Below, piece by piece: positions 9,746 through 18,934 of a DNA stretch of 64,000 bases. Source of the stretch: Delftia tsuruhatensis NBRC 16741 (GTDB lineage Bacteria > Pseudomonadota > Gammaproteobacteria > Burkholderiales > Burkholderiaceae_C); contig NZ_BCTO01000040.1 in the NCBI RefSeq assembly GCF_001571325.1, forward strand, positions 1 to 64,000. The letters are read 5' to 3'. Below the pieces are notes generated by a model, which was not told the origin of the DNA, ran no database searches, and saw only the letters and a list, made by a program, of their open reading frames with translations. The translations under genes were made by a program, and so were the position numbers. The stretch's first letter is position 1; every line of letters begins with the position of its first letter.

Positions 9746-10254
9746 ACACCAACCACGCCATCCCCTGCGGCTTTGTTTACGACCTGGTGCTGCGCCGCCG
9801 CGCCGACGACGCGCTGGTGCACCGGGAGCGCCTGCACAACCGCGTCCCGGGCGAGGGCCTGGACCTGATCGCCAATGCCTGTTTCAAAGGCGCGGCCATG
9901 CCGGCCAACCTGTTCATCGGGCTGTGGTCCGGCTCCTATGTGCCCAACGGCACCGAGACGGCCGCCACGCTGCCTTCTCTGGTGACCGAGGTCACGCAGT
10001 ACGACGGGGCTACGCGCAAGGCCTGGGTGCCGGGCAGCGTTTCGGCCGGCGGCGTGAGCAACGAGCTGAGCCTGGCGCGGTTCAGCTTCACCGGCATGCA
10101 GACCGTCAACGGCGTGTTCGTGAGCAGCAGTGCGGGCAAGGGCTCGGACACCGGCGCGCTGCTGTCCATCGTGCGCCTGCCGGTGGCACGCACCGTCGAT
10201 CCCGCCTTCTATCTGGAGATCCTGGCGGGCTTCCAGTTCATTTCCGTTTCCTGA
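9742..10254 (+). CDS. Phage structural protein, unknown family
   Basis: The 170-residue protein overlaps the upstream gene by 4 nt. It has no signal peptide or membrane helix. The composition is balanced, with alternating polar and hydrophobic residues suggesting a compact beta fold. The centre (residues ~55-115) carries a Gly-rich segment followed by an LSLARFSF strand. Size and position between other late genes suggest a small tail or adaptor component. I do not recognise the family. The next gene is 24 nt downstream with a GAGGA-type ribosome site, consistent with one operon. Confidence 0.55.
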   Translation: MNTNHAIPCGFVYDLVLRRRADDALVHRERLHNRVPGEGLDLIANACFKGAAMPANLFIGLWSGSYVPNGTETAATLPSLVTEVTQYDGATRKAWVPGSVSAGGVSNELSLARFSFTGMQTVNGVFVSSSAGKGSDTGALLSIVRLPVARTVDPAFYLEILAGFQFISVS

Positions 10255-10278
10255 TCCAGCTTTCTGAGGACCACCACC

Positions 10279-10737
10279 ATGACGACCAAAGCCTCTACCG
10301 GCCTTCGCAATCACATGCTCGCCACGGGCTCGCTCAAGGCGGCCCTGGATGGCGGATTCCTGGAGCTGTACGGCTGCCCGGATGTGTCGATTCCGGCCAC
10401 CGCCGACGCCGCGCTCGACCCTGCCGTGCACAAGCTGCTGGCCCGGATGTACAGCGACGGCACCTCGGCGGGCCTGACCCTCGCCCTGGCCGCCGCCGAC
10501 GGCTTCATCGAGAAGCTCGCCTCGCAGACCTGGTCTGGCACTGTCATCGAGACGGGCACTGCGCGGTTCTTCCGCTTTACCGCAGCCGGTGATACCGGAG
10601 CGGCTTCCACGACCCAGCCCCGTCTGCAGGGCACCATCGCGCGTGCGGGCGCGGACCTGAACATCACCAGTGTGGATCTGGCGGTGGGCGCGCCGCAGGC
10701 GGTCAACTTCTTCTCCATCGCGCTGCCGGCGTTCTGA
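10279..10737 (+). CDS. Phage structural protein, unknown family
   Basis: The protein has 152 residues and starts at an ATG preceded by CTGAGGA 12-18 nt upstream. It opens with a short helical segment (GLRNHMLATGSLKAALDGG) followed by a beta-rich body with several Thr/Gly-rich turns and an FFRFTAAGDTGAAS stretch in the second half. That composition is typical of small virion decoration, tail or baseplate proteins. No catalytic motif, Cys cluster or membrane segment was seen. It is part of the same late operon as its neighbours, and the function is inferred only from context. Confidence 0.55.
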   Translation: MTTKASTGLRNHMLATGSLKAALDGGFLELYGCPDVSIPATADAALDPAVHKLLARMYSDGTSAGLTLALAAADGFIEKLASQTWSGTVIETGTARFFRFTAAGDTGAASTTQPRLQGTIARAGADLNITSVDLAVGAPQAVNFFSIALPAF

Positions 10738-10750
10738 TCGGGGCGCGGGC

Positions 10751-11422
10751 ATGGCTGCTGGAACGCTCGTCTACGAGGCCGGGGCCCTGCTGCCCCAAGC
10801 CGACGTGCTCGTGGCCGTGGTGGCCGCCGATGATCCCTACCTGGGCCTGGACTTCCAGGACCTGATCGATGCGGCGCACTGGGCGTTCGGCTGGAACGGG
10901 GATGCGATCAACCCGTCGCGCGGCTTCCTCGAGCTGGGCCTGCCACCGGCGCCGGACTTTGAGGTCCGCGCTCCGGCCCAGCTGGTGCGCACGATCAACG
11001 TGGGCCTGTACCAGGTCACGGTGGCCGGTGAGCCCGTCGGTGTCACGGCGGACGTCACTCTGCTGTACAAGGACACGAACGAGGGCGTGCATGAGTTCGA
11101 CCTGGACGCGGCCGGTGCTGTGGTCAAGCCGGTCAACGTGCCTTCGACGGTGCAGGAGCTGCGCCTGGTGAGCCTGGGCGGTGGCTTCCAGGTACTCGAC
11201 GGCGAGGTGTTGCTGGGCGAGATCACGGCAGCCGAACTGGCGGGCACGGAATTCGAGTGGCAAGAGATGCGGCCCTATGCGCTATCAGCGACGAACCGTG
11301 TGCAGGCCGATGGCGCCTTCAACGGCATTGATCGCCTTGCTGCCTTCTGGTGGAACGGCACCAGCGGAGGCGGCCCCTCCGAGTTCTGGACCGACTTCCT
11401 GCTGGCGCGCGAGGAGCTGTGA
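10751..11422 (+). CDS. Phage structural protein, unknown family
   Basis: The protein has 223 residues. The frame is open upstream to about 10670, but the ATG at 10751 is the natural start, 13 nt after the preceding stop and following a GGGGCGCGGG stretch. It is acidic and beta-rich; a YLGLDFQDLIDAAHWAFGW segment near residue 35 is followed by alternating strands. The stop TGA overlaps the ATG of the next gene (TGATG), so the two are probably translationally coupled. Context places it in the tail or virion block. No known domain was recognised. Confidence 0.55.
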   Translation: MAAGTLVYEAGALLPQADVLVAVVAADDPYLGLDFQDLIDAAHWAFGWNGDAINPSRGFLELGLPPAPDFEVRAPAQLVRTINVGLYQVTVAGEPVGVTADVTLLYKDTNEGVHEFDLDAAGAVVKPVNVPSTVQELRLVSLGGGFQVLDGEVLLGEITAAELAGTEFEWQEMRPYALSATNRVQADGAFNGIDRLAAFWWNGTSGGGPSEFWTDFLLAREEL

Positions 11423-13383
11423 TGCTGATCCACAAGGACCTCAAGGGCGATGCCGGCGGGCCAGAGCACCAGGCGCTCAAGGGCATGCTGGATGTGGGCA
11501 ACACCTTCATGACCGACCGGCGCGACGGCAGCGAGGTGCAGCGCTCGGGCGAGTTCGTCACCATGCGCCGCACGGGTGGCGAGGTCGTGCAGCTGGTGTC
11601 GCTGTGGGAGCCGCCGGACGCGCGCCGCCTGACGGATGGCTATGCACAGGCCGTACCCGACGATGTGGCGCCGCCCGCCCCGGGCGCGCCCGACGCTGTG
11701 CCCCGGGTGCAGCTCATGGCGTCTGCGCTGGACGAGCAGCAGGGGCCGCTGTCCTTCGGCAACCTGGCCGCTTCCAAGCTGCAGACCCGCGTGCCGCGTT
11801 TCACCCGTGTGGAGACCCGTGTGGAGACGGCTGACCATGCCACCAAGAACGGCAAGCGGCGGCTGTTCAGCTTGGGCGACGGCACGGTGCTGCTGGTGCG
11901 CGAGGTCTCGGCGGCCGGCGACACGCGGTATTTCGCGGGGATGAATGGCTTCGCGCAGCCCGTGCGCCGCGTCGGCCGCTGCACGGGTGTCGATCTGGTG
12001 CGCATGGACCCGGACCGGCCGGCCGGCGGCAAGGTGCTGCTCTCGTTCGGCGTGCACAGCGGCCTGGGCTTTGACCCGGGGTCGCGCTCCATCGATTTCT
12101 TCGCAGACGACGATCAGCTGTACGACGCGAGCAAGGTCTATGCGGCCAACGCCGGCCTGCTGTTCGGCAGGGTCTTGCTGAGCATGCGTGCCGACCCCAG
12201 CAGCACCTATGCCGTGGCCGAGCCGGCCATGGCCAAGCAGGATGGCAAGAGCTATCTGAGCCTGGTCGCCGTCCATGGCCTGGCCGAGGACTGCTACCAC
12301 CCCGATTCCTCGGGCCTGTACCGCCTGACCTGCACACGCACCACGGCCAATGGCGTGCAGACCTCCAAGATCACCATGCCCGCTGCCGTGGGCCCTGGGC
12401 AGTACATGGCACCGGTGGAGATGGACCTGGTGCGCCTGTCGCCCCAGACTCTGGTGCTGGCCCTGCGCATGACCACGCTGCGCCTGCCCGGTGGCGGCAG
12501 CCAGGGCGCGGCCAGCGCGGGCTGGGCCTATCTCTGGAGCGACGACAACGGCGCCACCTGGGTCCATGTGCCGCATACCGGGATCACGGATGGCAACGCC
12601 GCGCCCGTGATCGCCGCCATGGTGCCGCGCGACAAGGACACGCTCCTGCTGGTCTCCGCGCTGCAGCTGGACAGTCTGGTACCCGCGCCCGATGCGGCCA
12701 GCGTGCAGGTCTATGCGTTCACCCGCGCCGGCGCCACGCGCATCAGCACCATCCCGGGCAGCCGGTTCAGCGCAGGGCTGCATGCTGGCGATGTGATCGG
12801 CGGCCTGCGGCACTACCCGCCTTACTGGGCCGTGGGCTACGGCGGCGGCGTGCGCGTGGACAGGAAGCCGCTGCTGTGGGTCCAGTTCGATCCCCAGTAC
12901 ATCCACGCCGAGGGCTCGCCGGGCGTGATCGACTATCCCGGCAGCCGGGCCCAGCTCATGGTCTCCGATGACGGCGGCGCCACCTGGGAGCGGCGGATGC
13001 TGCCCCAGCCCTGGCCCCAGCGCGTGGGCTTTGTCGTGGCGCTGGACCAGCGCACGCTGGCCATCCCCGTCTACGGCCCGCGCCAGACCGACGACAGCGG
13101 CGCCATCCTGCCGCTGGCCGTGAAGCTGTACACCAGCCGCGACGGGGGCCAGCGCTGGCGCGCCACGGCGCTCAGCATGCGCTTGCCGTACTGGGCCTGG
13201 GTGGACGGCCAGCTGCTGCCCGGCTCCAGCGGCTACGACATCGACGACTCGCGCTTCGACTTCAACCGCGGCGAGCTGTTCCCCGTGCTGAGCCTGCGCG
13301 ACGACAACGGCGAGCTGCTGCCCATGAACCCCGGCCGGCCCTGGATGGCCGACCACCGCGCCAAGGAGCCCGCCAATGGTTAA
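11422..13383 (+). CDS. Phage tail protein with Asp-box (BNR/sialidase-fold) repeats
   Basis: The protein has 653 residues. Three Asp-box motifs are visible: SDDNGATW at residue 373, SDDGGATW at 515 and SRDGGQRW at 572. Asp-boxes (S-x-D-x-G-x-T-W) sit at turns between blades of six-bladed propellers of the sialidase/exo-alpha-sialidase fold. In this context the propeller is most likely a receptor-binding or glycan-cleaving part of the tail (inference). The usual sialidase Arg triad cannot be assigned by eye, so enzymatic activity is uncertain. The ATG overlaps the preceding stop by one base, and the C-terminus overlaps the next gene by 8 nt. The longer open frame from 11350 is not used as the start because it would intrude into the upstream gene. 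Confidence 0.65.
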   Translation: MLIHKDLKGDAGGPEHQALKGMLDVGNTFMTDRRDGSEVQRSGEFVTMRRTGGEVVQLVSLWEPPDARRLTDGYAQAVPDDVAPPAPGAPDAVPRVQLMASALDEQQGPLSFGNLAASKLQTRVPRFTRVETRVETADHATKNGKRRLFSLGDGTVLLVREVSAAGDTRYFAGMNGFAQPVRRVGRCTGVDLVRMDPDRPAGGKVLLSFGVHSGLGFDPGSRSIDFFADDDQLYDASKVYAANAGLLFGRVLLSMRADPSSTYAVAEPAMAKQDGKSYLSLVAVHGLAEDCYHPDSSGLYRLTCTRTTANGVQTSKITMPAAVGPGQYMAPVEMDLVRLSPQTLVLALRMTTLRLPGGGSQGAASAGWAYLWSDDNGATWVHVPHTGITDGNAAPVIAAMVPRDKDTLLLVSALQLDSLVPAPDAASVQVYAFTRAGATRISTIPGSRFSAGLHAGDVIGGLRHYPPYWAVGYGGGVRVDRKPLLWVQFDPQYIHAEGSPGVIDYPGSRAQLMVSDDGGATWERRMLPQPWPQRVGFVVALDQRTLAIPVYGPRQTDDSGAILPLAVKLYTSRDGGQRWRATALSMRLPYWAWVDGQLLPGSSGYDIDDSRFDFNRGELFPVLSLRDDNGELLPMNPGRPWMADHRAKEPANG

Positions 13384-15463
13384 CGCGCTGATCAAGAACA
13401 AGAAGCTGGTCGAGTTCGTGCCGGCCACGCCTGCGGACCCGGGGTTCCCGGGGCAGCCGGCCATCCCCGAGCGCGTCACCTACGAATGGCGCGATGTGCG
13501 GGTCGAGGCTGGGCCGCACGAGATGCAGCGGCTGGAGCGGGAGCTGCCCGGCGGAGAACGCCTGGTGTCCTGGCGCACGCCGCTGGATGTGCTGCGTGAG
13601 CGCGTGGGCAACCCATCACTCAGCGCAGCGACAGCCCACTACAGCGATGTCTGGGCCTACGTGCAGACATCCGACTATGCCGACGCCCAGCGCGTGCCCC
13701 TGACCTGGACCAGCGCCTGGATCATGCGCCGCGAGAACGTGCGCATCGTGATACCGGCCCAGCCTGCGATCCCGGCGCGGCCGCCGAAGGTCGCCACGCC
13801 GGAGCGCCGCACCTACGACTGGCACTTCGGCTGGAACGGTGGAGCGCACAGCCTGCGCGAGCTGCCGGCCAGCTGGATCGGCACGGCCAGCTTCGTGATT
13901 GGCAAGCCCGTGGGCGCCGTGGTGGGCTTCACCCTGGCCAGCCAGGTTCCGCGCGTGAGCCGTTCATCGTTCGCCAATGTGGAGTACGGCCTGCTCTTTG
14001 GGGATGGCCAGGTCAACGTTCGCCATGCCGGCGTCACGCTGCAGCGCGTGGGCTCGATGACGGGCAATGACACGGTGCGCGGCCAGGTCGGAGGCGGGCG
14101 CATCGAGTGGTTCCTGAACGATGTCAGCGTCTACAAGGGGCGCTTTGCGATGACCGGACCCTATGTGCTCGATGCTGTGCTGTATGCCGGTGATGACGTC
14201 GTGGACGCGCCCCGGCTGCAGGACGGTGTGGTCGAGCAGGACGGCACGGCCGTGCTGAACCTGGCGCCGCTGCAGGTGGAGGGCCAGGCGCTGGAGCCTT
14301 TGGAGATCCGCATGGGGCTGCAGCCGCTGGACCTCTTCGCCGCTGACCGGCCGCTGGCCCAGGTCAAGGCGCGGCTGCAGCCCCTGCGCGTGGCCGGCGA
14401 CCCCATCCCGCGCGGCGCGCTGCGGCTGGCCGGCGCCCAGGTCCGGGCATCGGACGCCCGCAATGACGCCGTGGCGCGGCCCACGCTGGCGCGCCTGCAG
14501 ACCACGGCCGAGGTCGAGGTGGGAGAGGGCGCCTGGATCCCGCAGTACTCCATCGGCACGGCCTTCGTGCCGCCGCCCGTGGTCAACGGCTCCATCATCA
14601 GCGGCCAGGGCCACGACTACCAGATGCGCCTGGGCCCGGCCTTCACCGTGGCCTCCCAGGACCGGCATGCCGAGGGCCGGCTGGCCCTGGGGCCCGTGCA
14701 ACTGCTGTCCGATGTGGAAGCGCTGACCCACCTGGTGCGGGCGCAGGACCTGCTGAGCGCTGAGGCGGCGCTGAACGCCAGCGGCTATGTGACCCTGGTC
14801 ATCGCCGAGCGCGTGGGCGCCTCGGGCGCGCTGACGCTGGGCGCGGCCGGTCTGGTGCTGGACGTGAACGAGCAGATCAGCTGCGCGGCCGAGACGGAGA
14901 TCTCCGGGGCCATCGTGGCCAGCGTGCTCGAGCATCTGGGCGCCGTGGAGCGCTATCGGGCGCTGGTGTTCCGGGTCGTGGACGGTCAGCCTGTGCTGGT
15001 CGATCCGGGCCATGCCTGGGTCGTCAATACCGAATCCAGCGCCTCCACCCGCTACGAGGGCTACGCCTTCGACAGCTTCATGACCGTGGGTGGCCGGCAG
15101 TTCGGCTTGCGTGCCGATGGCGTCTACAGCCTGGGCGGCACCACCGATGCCGGCCTGCCCATCGAATGGGGTGCGGGCCTGGGCAAGCACGACTTCGGCA
15201 GCCAGGCCATCAAGCGGCTGGAGTCCGTGCATGCGGGCGTCTCGGCCACGGGCCAGCTGTATGTGCGCATCGGCGACGGCCAGCAGACCTACACCTACCG
15301 CGCGCGGCGCGTGGATGCGGTGCAGCGTGTGCAGCGCTTCGATCCGGGCCGGGGCCTGGCTGCCAACTACTTCACCTTCGACCTTGTGGGTGAGGGCGCG
15401 GCCGAGCTGGACAACATTGTTTTCGGCGTGGTCGCGGGCCAGCGCCGGATCGGGAGGGGCTGA
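13376..15463 (+). CDS. Large phage tail-associated protein, unknown family
   Basis: The protein has 695 residues and starts 8 nt inside the end of the Asp-box gene. Its N-terminal part contains two Pro-rich repeats of similar wording, GQPAIPERVTYEWR near residue 25 and RPPKVATPERRTYDWH near residue 140, suggesting an internal duplication of a linker plus beta domain. The rest is beta-rich with many aromatic/Gly turns. Size and position suggest a tail or fibre-proximal structural protein. No protease, hydrolase or lyase motif was recognised. The gene ends 2 nt before the next ATG, consistent with continuous translation of a late operon. Confidence 0.55.
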   Translation: MVNALIKNKKLVEFVPATPADPGFPGQPAIPERVTYEWRDVRVEAGPHEMQRLERELPGGERLVSWRTPLDVLRERVGNPSLSAATAHYSDVWAYVQTSDYADAQRVPLTWTSAWIMRRENVRIVIPAQPAIPARPPKVATPERRTYDWHFGWNGGAHSLRELPASWIGTASFVIGKPVGAVVGFTLASQVPRVSRSSFANVEYGLLFGDGQVNVRHAGVTLQRVGSMTGNDTVRGQVGGGRIEWFLNDVSVYKGRFAMTGPYVLDAVLYAGDDVVDAPRLQDGVVEQDGTAVLNLAPLQVEGQALEPLEIRMGLQPLDLFAADRPLAQVKARLQPLRVAGDPIPRGALRLAGAQVRASDARNDAVARPTLARLQTTAEVEVGEGAWIPQYSIGTAFVPPPVVNGSIISGQGHDYQMRLGPAFTVASQDRHAEGRLALGPVQLLSDVEALTHLVRAQDLLSAEAALNASGYVTLVIAERVGASGALTLGAAGLVLDVNEQISCAAETEISGAIVASVLEHLGAVERYRALVFRVVDGQPVLVDPGHAWVVNTESSASTRYEGYAFDSFMTVGGRQFGLRADGVYSLGGTTDAGLPIEWGAGLGKHDFGSQAIKRLESVHAGVSATGQLYVRIGDGQQTYTYRARRVDAVQRVQRFDPGRGLAANYFTFDLVGEGAAELDNIVFGVVAGQRRIGRG

Positions 15464-15465
15464 CC

Positions 15466-16446
15466 ATGGCCAATGGACGCGCGCTGCCATCAGCGATTTT
15501 GTTTGACGAGCTGCTGGGCCGTGCCTGGGGCATTGCGCTGCAGAAGTACGGCGAAGCCCAGGCCATCGAATCTCCGGTGACATCCTTCACCCCCGCCAGG
15601 ACCGATGGCGCCTACCGGCTGCCCCAGTACAGCAGTGGGTTCAATCCCGCTTCCGCTGGCAGCTGGGTGGCCCAGCACGACAAGGCCCTGGCCCGGCAGC
15701 TGGATCAGGTGGCCGACGAATGGGCCGTGGAGTTCCAGGGCGTGATGGACATCGTGGCGCCCGTGGGCCCGGGCTGGCGCAATGCCGTGGACTGGCTGCG
15801 CGCCACCATGCACGGCCAGGACGGCCTGGGCTATGTCGGCCAGGACCACCGGCTGGCCCAGGCCCAACAGCAGGGCCTGCAGGTGCTGGGGGGACTCAAC
15901 CAGCGCGGGCTGCCCGTGCCGGCCGGCGCGGCCCAAGCGCTGCAGGCCGTGGCCGGCGGCGTGGTGGACCTGTACCAGGGCCGACTGGCCGCCCAGATGA
16001 CAGCCGCCCGCGAAGCCGAGCGCCGCCGCCTGCTGGTGGACGCCGTCACCGAGCTGGCGCGCCTGCGCAATGCCGCGCTGGACACGGCCATGGACTTCGT
16101 GTTCGGGCGCATGAACATCATGTACGACGTGTTCGGCCGCAACAACGAGTACCTGACGCGCGTGCGCCGCGACGACCAGGCCCTCGCCGCCCAGATGCAG
16201 GTGGCCAGCGCCGAGCTGCAGCGCTGGGACGCCCAGGTCCTGGCCAACCAGGACGGCAGCGCCGCCTCGCAGCGCACCGTCAAGGCCATGAACGACCGCG
16301 CGCTGGAAGTCATCGGCCTGAACGTAGAGCAGCAGGTCAAGCGCCTGCGCCGCCTGTCCACCGGCTCCGCATCGGCGCTCAACAGTGCCGGCGTTTCGGT
16401 GAACTCGCAGGCCACCGAATCCAACACCGTGAACGCCGAGGAGTAA
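15466..16446 (+). CDS. Phage virion protein, helical, possible internal/ejection protein
   Basis: The protein has 326 residues. It is strongly helical, rich in Ala, Gln and Arg, with long amphipathic stretches from about residue 95 onward and a coiled-coil-like region (residues ~185-290). Composition and order resemble the internal ejection proteins of podophages (inference, no family recognised). It starts directly after the previous stop (TGACC then ATG) and ends 2 nt before the next ATG. The following gene encodes a protein of similar size and helicity, so the two may form one complex. Confidence 0.5.
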   Translation: MANGRALPSAILFDELLGRAWGIALQKYGEAQAIESPVTSFTPARTDGAYRLPQYSSGFNPASAGSWVAQHDKALARQLDQVADEWAVEFQGVMDIVAPVGPGWRNAVDWLRATMHGQDGLGYVGQDHRLAQAQQQGLQVLGGLNQRGLPVPAGAAQALQAVAGGVVDLYQGRLAAQMTAAREAERRRLLVDAVTELARLRNAALDTAMDFVFGRMNIMYDVFGRNNEYLTRVRRDDQALAAQMQVASAELQRWDAQVLANQDGSAASQRTVKAMNDRALEVIGLNVEQQVKRLRRLSTGSASALNSAGVSVNSQATESNTVNAEE

Positions 16447-16448
16447 GC

Positions 16449-17498
16449 ATGGCCACCACCGGCATCGCAATGCAGGGCCTGTCGGCCGCCATCGTCTACA
16501 CCGCCATCGACAAGATCGGCAAGATGATCACGGACGCCGAAGGCCGGATGCAGTCCAAGATCGGCCCGGCCATCACCCAGATCATCGATGGCATCCCGGG
16601 CGAACCCGATGTCGCCAAGGCCAAGCACAGCAACAGCCTATCGGCCGTGCTGACGGCCCTGGGCCCGGCCTCGGGCGAGGCTTCGGCCCCGGTCGTGGGC
16701 CAACTGCCCCAGGTCATCGAGCAGGCCGTGGGTACGTTCTTCACGGGCTATAGCAGCGTGGTCAACGACCTGTTCCCGGGTCTGCTGGACGCAGGCGCCG
16801 ACGCGGATGCGTGGATCCAGTCGGCCCTGACATCGGCGGTGGGCACGACCTACATCGAGAGCGTGGACCGCGTGGCCGGCGACACCGCCTTCGTGCTGGC
16901 GCGCAAGGACGCCTGGGCAGGGGAGCGGGATCTGCTGGATTCCGCCGCCGCCAGCGGCCACCGCTTCGCCCCGGGCGCCACGCACAACGCCATCGCGCGG
17001 CTGCACGCCGAAAGCACCCGGGCAGCAGCCGATGCCATCGCGGCCACCCACGCCGCGCGCCTGCGCGAAGAGCGCGAGACCAAGATGCGCCTGGTGCGCG
17101 CCGAACTGGACCAGCGCATGGACCGCATCAAGCAGCTGCACCAGCAGACGGCCCAGGCCTTCCGCGACAAGCTGCGTGCCCGAGGCCTGTGGATCAGCGA
17201 CCAGGATGCCGTGATCGACAGCTACAACCGCAGCTACGCGCTGCCCGCCCAGTTCAACGCCCGACTGGCGCAATTGGCCCAGGAAGCAGCCCAGCGGCAC
17301 TACAAGAGCACGGCCGACGCCCTGCAGATCAGCGATGTGGCAGTGGACGTGGCCAAGCTCAAGATGGTCAACGGCCAGGAGATCGTGGACATGCTGGGCA
17401 ACATGGTGACGACGCTGAACAACCAGATCCGGGCCAGCGGCAGCTACAGCGGCAGCGAGCGGGATGTGACGGACTGGGATTCGATCCTGAATCCGTGA
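16449..17498 (+). CDS. Phage virion protein, helical, possible internal/ejection protein
   Basis: The protein has 349 residues. The frame is open far upstream, but the ATG at 16449 follows the previous stop by 2 nt with GAGGAG just before it. The first ~125 residues are mixed, and residues ~175-260 form an Arg/Glu/Ala-rich coiled-coil (repeated REERE and RAELDQRMDRI patterns). A Ser/Asp-rich tail ends the protein. Together with the preceding helical gene it closes the first structural block; conserved element B follows after 15 nt. Its role inside the virion is inferred from composition and order only. Confidence 0.5.
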   Translation: MATTGIAMQGLSAAIVYTAIDKIGKMITDAEGRMQSKIGPAITQIIDGIPGEPDVAKAKHSNSLSAVLTALGPASGEASAPVVGQLPQVIEQAVGTFFTGYSSVVNDLFPGLLDAGADADAWIQSALTSAVGTTYIESVDRVAGDTAFVLARKDAWAGERDLLDSAAASGHRFAPGATHNAIARLHAESTRAAADAIAATHAARLREERETKMRLVRAELDQRMDRIKQLHQQTAQAFRDKLRARGLWISDQDAVIDSYNRSYALPAQFNARLAQLAQEAAQRHYKSTADALQISDVAVDVAKLKMVNGQEIVDMLGNMVTTLNNQIRASGSYSGSERDVTDWDSILNP

Positions 17499-17513
17499 TG
17501 CACTGAGCCGCGC

Positions 17514-17529
17514 CCCCGGCTAGGGTTCG
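17514..17529 (+). promoter_or_regulatory. Conserved phage element, copy B (CCCCGGCTAGGGTTCG)
   Basis: This copy is identical over 16 nt to copy A (8707-8722) and again begins exactly 49 nt before an ATG (17563). It lies in the 64-nt gap between two gene blocks, a natural site for a new transcription start or a processing point. The last part of the leader also shares the pattern CCGGGAxACTGC with copy A. Confidence 0.55.
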
Positions 17530-17562
17530 CTACTGCAGTCCCTGGCCGGGACACTGCTGGGC

Positions 17563-17919
17563 ATGACCAAGCCGGCCAAGCTCAACTTCACGATCTACCA
17601 GGGCGCCACGTTCCGGCGGCGCCTGCGCTGGCTCAACCCCGACAAGACCCCCATTGACCTGACAGGCTGCACAGCCCGCATGCAGGTGCGCGAGGAGGTC
17701 GAGTCTACGGCCGCGCTGCTGGAACTGACCACGGAGAACAGTCGAATTGCCTTGGGCGGCACGGCCGGCACGGTGGATCTGCTGGTCGATGCGGGCACCA
17801 CGGCGACCATCGCCTGGAGCGGCGGGGTGTTCGATCTGGAAATCGTCCACCCCGGCGGCGAGGTCACGCGCCTGGCCCAAGGCTCCTGCTGTGTGAGCCC
17901 GGAGGTCACCCGTGGCTGA
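17563..17919 (+). CDS. Small phage protein preceding fibre genes
   Basis: The protein has 118 residues. The opening KLNFTIYQGATFRRRLRW followed by IDLTGCTARMQVRE is a pattern I associate with small beta-sandwich proteins placed just before tail-fibre genes in many Burkholderiales prophages; the exact function is not known to me. There is no signal peptide. It is the first gene after conserved element B and overlaps the collagen-like gene by 8 nt, suggesting coupled synthesis of fibre or baseplate components. Two adjacent cysteines lie near the C-terminus (GSCCVS). Confidence 0.55.
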   Translation: MTKPAKLNFTIYQGATFRRRLRWLNPDKTPIDLTGCTARMQVREEVESTAALLELTTENSRIALGGTAGTVDLLVDAGTTATIAWSGGVFDLEIVHPGGEVTRLAQGSCCVSPEVTRG

Positions 17920-18412
17920 CGTGCTGGTCGTGCACGAGACCGAGATCCTGGCTGAAGAGGCGCAGGACTCGGTGCTGGTCGAGCAGGTCCAAGAAACCGA
18001 GATCGTTGAGCTGGGACAGCAGGGGCCTCCTGGCCGTCAGGGCCCGCCAGGTCCAGCCGGCGACGCCATCACGGTCAAGGTCGGCCCATCCCCCATCAGC
18101 GGCCACAGCGTGGTGGCCTGCAACGCCCTGGGTGAGCTGATCGCGGCCGACTCCACCAATCCCACGCACCGTGGCGCTGTGCTGGGCGTGGTGGCCGATG
18201 CCTACAGCCCAGGCGACGACGCTGTGGTGCAGACCGGCTTTGTGCTGGAGCACAGCGGCTGGACCTGGACGTCCGGCCCGGTGCTGGTCGGGCAGGCCGG
18301 CCAACTGGCCCAGGCGTTGCCGCCAGGCGCGTTGTTCTCCCAAGTCATCGGGGAGGCCCTGTCCGCCACCCGCGTTCTCATCGACATCAACCCACCCATC
18401 ACCCTTGCATAG
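17912..18412 (+). CDS. Phage fibre-associated protein with short collagen-like segment
   Basis: The protein has 166 residues. An acidic N-terminus rich in Glu/Val (residues 1-35) leads into a short Gly-x-y collagen-like run (GPPGRQGPPGPAGD, about residues 38-51), then a beta-rich C-terminal domain. Short collagen-like rods are common in trimeric phage tail fibres, where they act as stiff trimerising linkers. It overlaps the upstream gene by 8 nt and is followed 10 nt later by another structural gene with AGGAG before its ATG. It is likely a fibre or fibre-tip component. Confidence 0.6.
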   Translation: MADVLVVHETEILAEEAQDSVLVEQVQETEIVELGQQGPPGRQGPPGPAGDAITVKVGPSPISGHSVVACNALGELIAADSTNPTHRGAVLGVVADAYSPGDDAVVQTGFVLEHSGWTWTSGPVLVGQAGQLAQALPPGALFSQVIGEALSATRVLIDINPPITLA

Positions 18413-18421
18413 GAGGCCACC

Positions 18422-18928
18422 ATGGCTGCCAAGAAATTTCTCCGCCTCGTCAACAACTTGGTCACCGAGGTGCTGGGCATCCAGACCTCGGCCGGCGCGG
18501 CCAATGCGGGCGACATCGTGGCCCTGGACGATTCGGGCCGCATCGACAACAGCATGATGCCCGTGGGAATTGGCGCCGACACCGCCGTCATCGCAGCCAG
18601 CGAGGCGCTCGCGGCCGGCGACTGGGTCAACGTGTGGAACAGCACGGGCGCCAAGGTCCGCAAGGCCGACGCCACAACGTCCGGCAAGGAGGCGCATGGC
18701 TTCGTGCTGGCGGCCGTCACCAGCGGCGCCAACGCTACGGTGTACTTCGAGGGCACGAATACCCAGGTCACCGCCCAGACCCCTGGGCCTGTATTCCTGC
18801 AGACCACTGCGGGCACGGGCGGCGCCACGGCACCCAGCGCATCGGGCAACGTGGTGCAGCGCCTGGGCGTGGCCGTGAGCACCACCGCCGTGAACTTCGA
18901 GGGCGGCGTGCCCGTAGTGCTGGCCTGA
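18422..18928 (+). CDS. Phage structural protein, possible decoration or fibre protein
   Basis: The protein has 168 residues and starts 10 nt after the previous gene behind an AGGAGGCC ribosome site. Its sequence is rich in Ala, Thr, Gly and Val with no Cys, in a pattern of short beta-strands joined by Gly/Asn turns (AGDWVNVWNSTGAKVRKADA in the middle). It resembles small capsid-decoration or fibre domains. The position between a collagen-like protein and a beta-helical fibre favours a tail role. The family is not recognised. Confidence 0.5.
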   Translation: MAAKKFLRLVNNLVTEVLGIQTSAGAANAGDIVALDDSGRIDNSMMPVGIGADTAVIAASEALAAGDWVNVWNSTGAKVRKADATTSGKEAHGFVLAAVTSGANATVYFEGTNTQVTAQTPGPVFLQTTAGTGGATAPSASGNVVQRLGVAVSTTAVNFEGGVPVVLA

Positions 18929-18934
18929 TCCGCC

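Noticed and set aside
11275..13479. 734-residue open frame on the minus strand
   Set aside because: Antisense to the Asp-box gene, with no recognisable motif and no ribosome site.
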